From Oscillospiraceae bacterium (GTDB lineage Bacteria > Bacillota > Clostridia > Oscillospirales > Oscillospiraceae), in contig JAEFAK010000053.1 in assembly GCA_016287555.1 (NCBI GenBank), positions 1 to 10,206 of the forward strand: a stretch of 10,206 nucleotides of DNA, read 5' to 3'. The translations under genes and the position numbers were made by a program. The notes below the pieces were generated by a model. It was not told the DNA's origin and made no database searches. It saw only the letters and a program-made list of their open reading frames with translations. Positions 1-4,912 of this stretch are shown piece after piece (position 1 is the stretch's first letter; every line of letters begins with the position of its first letter).

Positions 1-4
1 CGGA

Positions 5-169
5 GGCTCCCTTTGGAAAGGGAGCTGGCACGGCGAAGCCGTGACTGAGGGATCGTATGCAATTTGCCGAAGGCCCCTCTTAACGAAAGAATAAGGAGGA
101 TAGAACCCGATTCCCCCCGACCTCGGGCTTTGCCCGAGGCCACCCCCCTTTCTCAAAGGAGGGCTTTTT
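5..169 (+). repeat. Composite hairpin (MITE-like) repeat, copy A
   Basis: Non-coding element of about 165 bases built from hairpins. The left arm has a 9-bp hairpin (GCTCCCTTT 6-14 with AAAGGGAGC 17-25), then a second hairpin (CACGGC 29-34, loop GAA, GCCGTG 38-43), then ACTGAGGGATCG. The right arm mirrors it: CCCCCCGA, a perfect 8-bp hairpin (121-128 with 132-139), then a CCCCCCTTT/AAAGGAGGG hairpin and T5. The two arms are roughly reverse complements of each other, so the whole element is one large imperfect inverted repeat. A second copy lies at 1414-1552. It has no open frame that looks coding. It may continue left of the window. A transposon-derived or RNA-acting role is inference. Confidence 0.75.
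143..169 (+). terminator. Intrinsic terminator at right end of repeat copy A
   Basis: Stem CCCCCCTTT (143-151) pairs with AAAGGAGGG (155-163) through a CTC loop with one C-A mismatch, followed by C and TTTTT (165-169). It forms the end of the composite repeat and would stop transcription entering from the left, insulating the reductase gene at 262. Confidence 0.65.
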
Positions 170-198
170 ATGTGTCCCTCCCGTCCGCAGACGGGGGC

Positions 199-227
199 TT
201 GGAACTTTTGCCGAAACGTGCTATGAT
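199..227 (+). promoter_or_regulatory. Sigma-A-like promoter of the FMN reductase gene
   Basis: TTGGAA (199-204), a 17-bp spacer, and TATGAT (222-227). The start codon follows at 262 after AAGGAGG (247-253). A small hairpin, CCCGTC/GACGGG (180-185 with 190-195), lies just upstream of the -35 box and has no assigned role. Confidence 0.7.
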
Positions 228-261
228 AAGCGCATAAAACGAACATAAGGAGGAAGTTCAG

Positions 262-774
262 ATGAAAATAGCGATATTCAACGGCAGCCCCAGGCTTGAG
301 AACACCGCCGCCATGATAAAGGCGTTCCGCGAGGGCGCGGAGGCCGCCGGCCACGAGGTCGAGGAGTATCACGTCGGCAGGATGAAGATAGCCGGCTGCA
401 TGGGCTGCGAATACTGCCATACCAAGGGCGAGGGCCGGTGCGTCCAGAAGGACGATCTGGAGAAGATACTCCCCGCCTATGAGGAGGCCGACATGATCGT
501 CTTTGCCTCCCCGGTCTATTACTTCACCATGACCGCCCAGATCGAGGCCGCCATCCAGCGCGTCTACTGCATCGGCAAGCCGCGCAAGGCGACGAAGGCC
601 GCCATCCTGCTCAGCTCCGGCTCGCCCGGGGTCTACGACGGCGCGATCGCGCAGTTCAAGGCGTATACGGGCTATACGAAGATCGAAAACGCCGGGATCA
701 TCACGGCCCACGGCGCGGAGAACAAGTCTGCCGCCAAGCTCGCCGAGATAAGAGATTTCGCAAGCAAGCTGTAA
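262..774 (+). CDS. Flavodoxin-fold NAD(P)H-dependent FMN reductase / iron-sulfur flavoprotein
   Basis: A cytoplasmic protein of 170 residues in the NADPH-dependent FMN reductase superfamily, which binds FMN and passes electrons from NAD(P)H or ferredoxin to small acceptors. Visible signatures are the N-terminal strand and phosphate loop MKIAIFNGSPRLENT (residues 1-15) and the SPVYYFTMTAQ segment (83-93), which packs on the flavin and dimer interface. There is a compact cysteine cluster C46-X2-C49-X2-C52-X7-C60. In iron-sulfur flavoproteins of this family such a cluster binds 4Fe-4S, and here it follows the usual spacing closely. The start is fixed by AAGGAGG 8 bases upstream and a good promoter. 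The gene is monocistronic: the next gene is on the other strand. The true electron acceptor cannot be read from the sequence, and a simple quinone or nitro reductase is an alternative. Confidence 0.85.
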   Translation: MKIAIFNGSPRLENTAAMIKAFREGAEAAGHEVEEYHVGRMKIAGCMGCEYCHTKGEGRCVQKDDLEKILPAYEEADMIVFASPVYYFTMTAQIEAAIQRVYCIGKPRKATKAAILLSSGSPGVYDGAIAQFKAYTGYTKIENAGIITAHGAENKSAAKLAEIRDFASKL

Positions 775-786
775 AGAGACGAAAAA

Positions 787-833
787 CGGGGACGGCTCCT
801 TCCCGCAGAAGCGGGACAAAGGAACCGTCCCCG
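787..833. repeat. Long palindromic hairpin (GGGGACGG...CCGTCCCC type)
   Basis: CGGGGACGGCTCCTT (787-801) pairs with AAGGAACCGTCCCCG (819-833) with one C-A mismatch. Inside it a perfect CCCGC/GCGGG hairpin (802-806 with 811-815, loop AGAA) leaves an ACA bulge. It starts 12 bases after the stop of the reductase gene. There is no T-run, so it is a poor intrinsic terminator but could protect the mRNA 3' end. I recall very similar palindromes scattered in clostridial genomes; only one copy is in this window, so its dispersed nature is from memory. Confidence 0.6.
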
Positions 834-890
834 GATCTTCCGATGTGGGCATCGCGCCCTGCGCGCCGCCCGCGCACGCAGCCTTCCCGT

Positions 891-927
891 AAAAAACCAA
901 GCGCCGCAGACAACGTCTGCGGCGCTT
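891..927 (-). terminator. Intrinsic terminator of the 127-residue gene
   Basis: A perfect 13-bp stem, AAGCGCCGCAGAC (899-911) with GTCTGCGGCGCTT (915-927), loop AAC. Read on the minus strand it is followed by GG and six T (complement of A 891-896). It lies 14 bases beyond the stop of the minus-strand gene at 941. Confidence 0.85.
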
Positions 928-940
928 TGCGCTTGCCTGT

Positions 941-1324
941 TCAGATGTTCGTCGTCGCGAGGGGGACGGCGTTGCCGAAGAAATCGGTGTCGTTGGCGAT
1001 CTTGATGGGGTAGGTGCCGCGGAACCAGAGCACGACGTCCTTATAATTGGCCAGATCGGCGCTGCCGTAGGCAAAGAGGTCGCGCAGTATCTTCTCGGCG
1101 ACGTCGCGGGTCAGATACTCCTCGTCGTGGTGCATGATGTGGAATTCGAAATGGCCCGTCCTGACGCGGATGAAGCACTTGCTGTGCTCATTGATGTCCT
1201 GCCTGCCGGGGACGTCGGGATTAAAGGTATCGATAACGGCCGTGCTGACCTCCAGCGCGATGAGCCCGCCCTCCGGGCAGCCCAGCGTATTGTCCTCAGC
1301 TCTGCATTTTCCTATCAAACGCAT
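941..1324 (-). CDS. Hypothetical protein, 127 residues
   Basis: I do not recognise the family. The gene looks real because it has its own promoter (1355-1383), a strong AGGAGG site 7 bases before the ATG, and a strong terminator. The product is soluble-looking, with no signal peptide or membrane segment. It has three cysteines (C7, C16, C50) and a His-rich strand-like segment, HFEFHIMHHDEE (58-69), that could bind metal. It ends in a small hydrophobic and aromatic region, VVLWFRGTYPIKI (97-109). The mixture of short beta-like strands suggests an alpha/beta fold, but no function can be assigned. It is monocistronic between two repeat elements. Confidence 0.8.
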   Translation of the reverse strand: MRLIGKCRAEDNTLGCPEGGLIALEVSTAVIDTFNPDVPGRQDINEHSKCFIRVRTGHFEFHIMHHDEEYLTRDVAEKILRDLFAYGSADLANYKDVVLWFRGTYPIKIANDTDFFGNAVPLATTNI

Positions 1325-1354
1325 GTGAACGCCTCCTAAAATTCTTATGTGCCT

Positions 1355-1383
1355 ATTATTGCACCTTATTTTCCATTTTTCAA
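1355..1383 (-). promoter_or_regulatory. Promoter of the 127-residue gene
   Basis: On the minus strand: TTGAAA (complement of 1378-1383), a 17-bp spacer, AATAAT (complement of 1355-1360). The leader to the ATG at 1324 is about 24 bases and contains the AGGAGG site. Confidence 0.7.
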
Positions 1384-1413
1384 GAGTTTTATACGCGCGC
1401 GGGACGCGTTAGG

Positions 1414-1552
1414 GCGCCCTTTGGAAAGGGAGCTGTCGAGCGCAGCGAGACTGAGGGATCGAATGAGATCTGCCGGAGGTACCTGAAAAAAGGAAGACCA
1501 AGGTAATATCGAATTCGATCCCCCTGCCCCCTTTCGCAAAAGGGGGCTTTTT
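1414..1552 (+). repeat. Composite hairpin (MITE-like) repeat, copy B
   Basis: Second copy of the element at 5-169, in the same orientation. It shares CCCTTTGGAAAGGGAGCTG and GACTGAGGGATCG with copy A. The left hairpin is 1414-1433. The second hairpin (1435-1451) differs in sequence from copy A but keeps the position. Here it folds as GTC/GAC, tandem G-A/A-G mismatches, GC/GC and a GCA loop. The centre (about 1465-1515) is unrelated to copy A. The right arm is shorter: it lacks the 8-bp CCTCGGGC hairpin seen in copy A and goes straight from GATCCCCCT into the terminal hairpin. A short open frame across it on the minus strand is not considered coding. Confidence 0.75.
1526..1552 (+). terminator. 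Intrinsic terminator at right end of repeat copy B
   Basis: A perfect 9-bp stem, GCCCCCTTT (1526-1534) with AAAGGGGGC (1539-1547), loop CGCA, then TTTTT (1548-1552). It sits 23 bases upstream of the cupin promoter and would block transcription from the left. No plus-strand gene precedes it closely. Confidence 0.75.
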
Positions 1553-1574
1553 GGCCGACGCGCCGTCTTGCCTA

Positions 1575-1603
1575 TTGTCCTAATGGTTATGGGGTGATAC
1601 AAT
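1575..1603 (+). promoter_or_regulatory. Cupin gene promoter with flanking inverted repeat
   Basis: TTGTCC (1575-1580), a 17-bp spacer ending in TGA (extended -10), and TACAAT (1598-1603). TGTCCT (1576-1581) and AGGACA (1605-1610) form an inverted repeat with one arm over the -35 box and one just past the -10 box, a possible operator. The promoter has the same -35, spacing and TGA as the ene-reductase promoter at 4825-4853. Confidence 0.7.
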
Positions 1604-1628
1604 AAGGACAGAAGTCAAAAACAACGGG

Positions 1629-1634
1629 AAAGGA
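1629..1634 (+). promoter_or_regulatory. Ribosome binding site deciding the cupin start
   Basis: AAAGGA at 1629-1634 lies 8 bases before the ATG at 1643. An upstream in-frame ATG at 1634 overlaps this site and has no site of its own, so 1643 is the likely start. Confidence 0.7.
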
Positions 1635-1642
1635 TGATCATC

Positions 1643-2632
1643 ATGCCGGAAAACGAATTCCTCATCGACCTTAAGATACCCCCCGCAGACCCCTCCGCCA
1701 TCGGCCATAACCACTTCCCCAACGGCGAAGTCTCCTCCGACGTGCGTCCCGTGACGCCCGCCGAGGGCCCCCACGGGCTCTACTGGTGCCTGGATACGCT
1801 CATGCACAAGAACCCCGCCGAGATGGACGCCTCCAAGACCTGCGGCTCGCATTTCCACTGGCGCGGCTACGAGACCTTCTTCGTCGACAGCGGCAGCCTC
1901 TGGCTCTTCATCAACGGCCAGAAGGTCTTCTGCAAAAAGGGCGACATCGTCCATTTCCAGCCGGGCCAGTCGCAGGGCTTCTTCTTCCTTGAGGACGTCA
2001 AGTGGCGCGGCACCTACCACGATTTCGAGGTCTATCCCGAGTATAAGGACGTCATGAAGCTCAAAAAGCTCATGCCGGAGCTCGCGGACGATCCCGCGAT
2101 CCCCCGCCTCGCGCCGCGCGGCATGATGGACTCCAATCCCATGGAGCCCTTCCTGACCGAGGAGGTCCCTGTTGAGCAGTGCACCGCCGTCAAGAACCTC
2201 GCCCGCCCGCACGCGAAGTACGAGTTCCCCGGCTGCACGATGAACATCATGATCGAGCGCTGGGAAAACGGCGGCACGAAGGAGCTCGAATGCGCCGTCC
2301 TCGAGCCGGGCTTCACGGCCGAATGGACGCGCTTCCCGGAGATCAAGGAGCTGTTTTACGTCCGTAGCGGCAAGGTCAAGTTCAAAATATACGACAAGGA
2401 GTTCATAGCCGACGGCGAGTGCGTCGTCATCGCGCCGAAGTTCGCCCCGCGCTCCATCGAGGCCCTCGAGCGGACCGAGCTTTATGAGCTCGGCGGCCAG
2501 TCCTATTGGTCGCTGTTCCTCCAGAACTACGCCAGCATCAAGAAGTACGACCCCGCCCGCCTCACTCCGGAGACGCTCGCCGCGCTCAAAAAGCGCTTCT
2601 GCGTCCAGATAGACAAAATAGGCATGAAATAA
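1643..2632 (+). CDS. Bicupin-fold protein, 329 residues
   Basis: A cytoplasmic two-domain cupin. The first domain carries the metal motif CGSHFHWRGYETFF: H70, H72 and E77 match the HXH-X4-E ligands of cupin motif 1. Cupin motif 2 follows as GDIVHFQPGQSQ (100-111), where the usual fourth ligand His is replaced by Gln111. The second domain (about 218-275, around ELFYVRSGKVKFKIYD) has the beta-barrel pattern but no His ligands, so it is probably structural. Bicupins include dioxygenases, decarboxylases, isomerases and sugar-binding proteins, and the exact reaction cannot be read. The gene is monocistronic with its own promoter, and converges with the ene-reductase on a shared terminator. A role in the same pathway as the ene-reductase is inferred from proximity and promoter similarity. 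Confidence 0.85.
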   Translation: MPENEFLIDLKIPPADPSAIGHNHFPNGEVSSDVRPVTPAEGPHGLYWCLDTLMHKNPAEMDASKTCGSHFHWRGYETFFVDSGSLWLFINGQKVFCKKGDIVHFQPGQSQGFFFLEDVKWRGTYHDFEVYPEYKDVMKLKKLMPELADDPAIPRLAPRGMMDSNPMEPFLTEEVPVEQCTAVKNLARPHAKYEFPGCTMNIMIERWENGGTKELECAVLEPGFTAEWTRFPEIKELFYVRSGKVKFKIYDKEFIADGECVVIAPKFAPRSIEALERTELYELGGQSYWSLFLQNYASIKKYDPARLTPETLAALKKRFCVQIDKIGMK

Positions 2633-2661
2633 TACCGCAGGAAATTTGCGATAAAAGCCGC

Positions 2662-2695
2662 AAAAAAGCTCCCGGCAGTCCGCCGGGAGCTTTTT
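2662..2695. terminator. Bidirectional intrinsic terminator between cupin and ene-reductase
   Basis: A perfect 10-bp stem, AGCTCCCGGC (2667-2676) with GCCGGGAGCT (2682-2691), loop AGTCC. It is flanked by A6 (2662-2667) and T5 (2691-2695), so it works on both strands. It lies 30 bases after the cupin stop and about 115 bases after the minus-strand ene-reductase stop. Confidence 0.9.
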
Positions 2696-2811
2696 CATAT
2701 TCATGGCATAGAGCGTGCAGGGAAACGTGCGGGCGACGCGATGCCCGTGACGCCGTTCGCCGTCAGGAACATATCGAGAGCGAGGCGGATATCGAAGTGC
2801 CCGCAGAAGAC

Positions 2812-4776
2812 CTATCTTCCTATGTCCTGCGCGACGGTGCGGGCGGCGAGGGTCGCGTCGGAGATGTTGCCGACGACGACGCAGTCGCCTATGGGGAGGA
2901 AGCGCGGCGCGCAGTCGTAGAGCGCGGCGGCCTCCTCGGAGAGGGGCTTTTCGCCGGCGGCTATTATGACCGTGTCGCCCTCGCGGTACTTTTCGCCCTC
3001 CGGCGTCTCGGTGCGGACGCCGCCCGCGTCTATGGCGACGGCCTTCTCCCTGAAATGCGTCTTTATGCCGCGCCTGCGAAGCTGTATGGAGACGGCGTCG
3101 CCGTGCAGCGCGTTGGGGAAGGGAGCGAATTTATCCGCCATTTCGACGACCTCGACCTCGCGGCCGAGGGAATCGAGGTATATCGCGAGCTCCATGCCGA
3201 CGAGCCCGCCGCCGAGGATGACGGCGCGCCTGCCGACCTTTTCGGGCTCGGCGTAGGCGACGGCGGCGGGGAGGACGTTCTTGCCATCGACGCCGGGGAT
3301 GGCGGGCGTCACGGCGCGCGCGCCGAGCGCGGCTATGATGACGTCGGCGCCCTGCGCCCTCGCGTATTCGGGCGTGACGGGCGTATCGAGGCGCACCTCG
3401 ATGTTGTCCGCGGCGGCGATGAGCCGCTCCTGACGGGCTATGTAGGCGGCGAGATTTTTCTTGAAGGGGACGTTCTCCTCGCAGCGGATGTGCCCTCCGA
3501 GGCGGCTGCCCTTCTCGCAGAGGACGACGTCGTGGCCGTTTTTCGCCGCCGTGATCGCGGCCTCCATGCCGGCTATGCCGCCGCCCGCGACGAGGACCTT
3601 CTTCTTCTCGGCATGCCCGCGCGGGGCGATGGCCGTCTCGCGGTTGGTCTCCGGGTTGAGGGCGCACCAGAAGGCGCCGCGCTGCACGCCGGAGGAAAAG
3701 CAGCTGTAGCACCGCATGCATCTGAGTATGTCGTCGGCGCGGCCCTCGCGCGCCTTGTTGGGCAGGTCGGGGTCGCAGATGAGGCCGCGCGCGACCTCGA
3801 CGACGTCAGCCCTGCCGGAGGCGATTATCTCCTCCATGAGCGCGGGATCGTCCAGCGCGCCGACGGTCGCTATCGGGGTGCCCGTGACGAGCTTTTTGAC
3901 CTCGGCCGCGTATTTGACGTTGCAGCCCTCCTCGCGGAACATGCTCGGGCACATTATCTCCAGCGTGCGGTAATCCTCCGGCAGGTATATGCCGAAGCTG
4001 GCCGAGCAGTGGATGAGGTCGGCGTGGCCCTCGAGCTGCTTACAGAACTTCGCGCCGTAGTCCGCGTCGTACCCGCCCTCGACGCTCTCGCTGGCGCTGA
4101 TGCGTATCTCGACGGGGAAGTCGCGCCCGCAGCTCCTGTGTATCGCGTCGATGACCTCGACGGCGAAGCGCGCGCGGTTTTCGATGCTGCCGCCCCAGCG
4201 GTCCTCGCGCTTATTGGTGCGCTCGCACATGAACTGGTTTATGAGCCAGCCGTGCGCGCCGTGTATCGTGACCATGCCGAAGCCGCAGTCCTTGACGAAC
4301 TTCGCGGCGGCGGCGAATTTGTCTATCGTCTCGAGGATGAGGTCCTCCGGCATCTCCAGCACCTGCCTGCCCTGATAAACGCAGGGCGACGGGGCGTAGA
4401 CCGTGTCCGCCGAGACGCAGACGCCGGGGGTCTCGAGGCCGGGCTTGGCCTTCAGGCCCTTGTGCTGGAGCTCGATGGAGGGGATCGCGCCGTGGCGGCG
4501 TATCCTGTCGGCCATGAGGGAGAGCCCGCGCATCGGCTGGCGGCTGTCGAGGCTGAGCTCGGCGGCGTAGTTCTTGCCGTAGCGGCTGTCGACGGAGGCC
4601 TCGCCGAGCGTGACGGCGGCCGCGCCGCCCATGGCCTTGCGCTCGAAATAGCCCACGCACTCGTCCGTGAAGCGGCCCATGACGTTGTCCGGGTGCCCCG
4701 TGGGCGAGGAGAAGATGCGGTTTCTGAAAAGCGTCCCGCCGAGCTTTATCGGCTTGAAAAGATTGGGATAATCCAT
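2812..4776 (-). CDS. Old Yellow Enzyme-type FMN/4Fe-4S/FAD ene-reductase (2,4-dienoyl-CoA reductase-like)
   Basis: A cytoplasmic 654-residue enzyme with the full architecture of the FadH/2-enoate reductase/BaiCD group, whose members reduce activated C=C bonds using NAD(P)H. Residues 1-345 form the FMN-binding TIM barrel, with HGAHGWLINQF (172-182) and RWGGSIENRARF (193-204). A 4Fe-4S motif follows, C353-X2-C356-X2-C359-X11-C371. Next come an FAD Rossmann loop, GGGIAGMEAA (398-407), a nucleotide-binding GGGLVGMELA (522-531), and the closing FAD motif LPIGD (627-631). Length is typical. The ATG has GGAGGA (complement of 4781-4786) 4 bases upstream. Trp177 stands where E. coli FadH has catalytic Tyr166, so fatty dienoyl-CoA is an unlikely substrate. 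The gut family includes steroid, bile-acid, isoflavone and cinnamate-type reductases, so the specific substrate is open. It is divergent from the LVIVD-repeat gene. Confidence 0.92.
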   Translation of the reverse strand: MDYPNLFKPIKLGGTLFRNRIFSSPTGHPDNVMGRFTDECVGYFERKAMGGAAAVTLGEASVDSRYGKNYAAELSLDSRQPMRGLSLMADRIRRHGAIPSIELQHKGLKAKPGLETPGVCVSADTVYAPSPCVYQGRQVLEMPEDLILETIDKFAAAAKFVKDCGFGMVTIHGAHGWLINQFMCERTNKREDRWGGSIENRARFAVEVIDAIHRSCGRDFPVEIRISASESVEGGYDADYGAKFCKQLEGHADLIHCSASFGIYLPEDYRTLEIMCPSMFREEGCNVKYAAEVKKLVTGTPIATVGALDDPALMEEIIASGRADVVEVARGLICDPDLPNKAREGRADDILRCMRCYSCFSSGVQRGAFWCALNPETNRETAIAPRGHAEKKKVLVAGGGIAGMEAAITAAKNGHDVVLCEKGSRLGGHIRCEENVPFKKNLAAYIARQERLIAAADNIEVRLDTPVTPEYARAQGADVIIAALGARAVTPAIPGVDGKNVLPAAVAYAEPEKVGRRAVILGGGLVGMELAIYLDSLGREVEVVEMADKFAPFPNALHGDAVSIQLRRRGIKTHFREKAVAIDAGGVRTETPEGEKYREGDTVIIAAGEKPLSEEAAALYDCAPRFLPIGDCVVVGNISDATLAARTVAQDIGR

Positions 4777-4803
4777 ATCGTCCTCCGTCTTTCGTCAGTA
4801 TTG

Positions 4804-4818
4804 GGGAGCGCCGCTCCC
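4804..4818. promoter_or_regulatory. Palindrome at the start of the ene-reductase transcript
   Basis: GGGAGCG (4804-4810), one base, CGCTCCC (4812-4818): a perfect 7-bp inverted repeat placed 7 bases downstream of the minus-strand -10 box, close to the expected transcription start. It may be an operator or a 5' mRNA hairpin. A second perfect palindrome, CGCCGCGGCG (4835-4844), lies inside the spacer of the same promoter, though in such GC-rich DNA it may be chance. Confidence 0.35.
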
Positions 4819-4824
4819 GCCTTG

Positions 4825-4853
4825 ATTTTATCACGCCGCGGCGCGCGGGACAA
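4825..4853 (-). promoter_or_regulatory. Ene-reductase promoter
   Basis: On the minus strand: TTGTCC (complement of 4848-4853), a 17-bp spacer ending in TGA, TAAAAT (complement of 4825-4830). It has the same -35 hexamer, spacing and extended -10 as the cupin promoter. Confidence 0.7.
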
Positions 4854-4855
4854 GA

Positions 4856-4884
4856 TGGCGTTTTCGCGCGGGGCGTGCTATAAT
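4856..4884 (+). promoter_or_regulatory. LVIVD-repeat gene promoter (extended -10)
   Basis: A perfect TATAAT (4879-4884) preceded by TGC (extended -10). The -35 region at 17-bp spacing (TGGCGT, 4856-4861) is poor, so activity may rest on the extended -10 or on an activator. It stands back to back with the ene-reductase promoter, the two -35 regions only 2 bases apart. Confidence 0.6.
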
Positions 4885-4898
4885 GGGAAAAAACCCCG

Positions 4899-4905
4899 AA
4901 AGGAG
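4899..4905 (+). promoter_or_regulatory. Ribosome binding site deciding the LVIVD gene start
   Basis: AAAGGAG at 4899-4905 is 7 bases before the ATG at 4913. An earlier in-frame ATG at 4883 lies within the -10 hexamer and would not be in the mRNA, so it is not the start. Confidence 0.8.
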
Positions 4906-4912
4906 AGCCCGC

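Noticed and set aside
5..169. Possible CRISPR or tandem repeat array because of recurrent hairpins.
   Set aside because: No regularly spaced repeats of equal length. It is a single composite inverted-repeat element.
1366..1602. Short open frame on the minus strand across repeat copy B.
   Set aside because: It is composed of repeat and terminator sequence, has no ribosome site, and overlaps two promoters.
1604..1642. Possible riboswitch or attenuator in the cupin leader.
   Set aside because: The leader is too short (about 30 bases) and shows no structure.
2702..2811. After the TAG stop of the ene-reductase the same frame stays open for about 35 codons (minus strand), as if the stop were read through or recoded.
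   Set aside because: The protein already ends where relatives end, other genes use TAA or TGA normally, and such open runs are common in GC-rich DNA.
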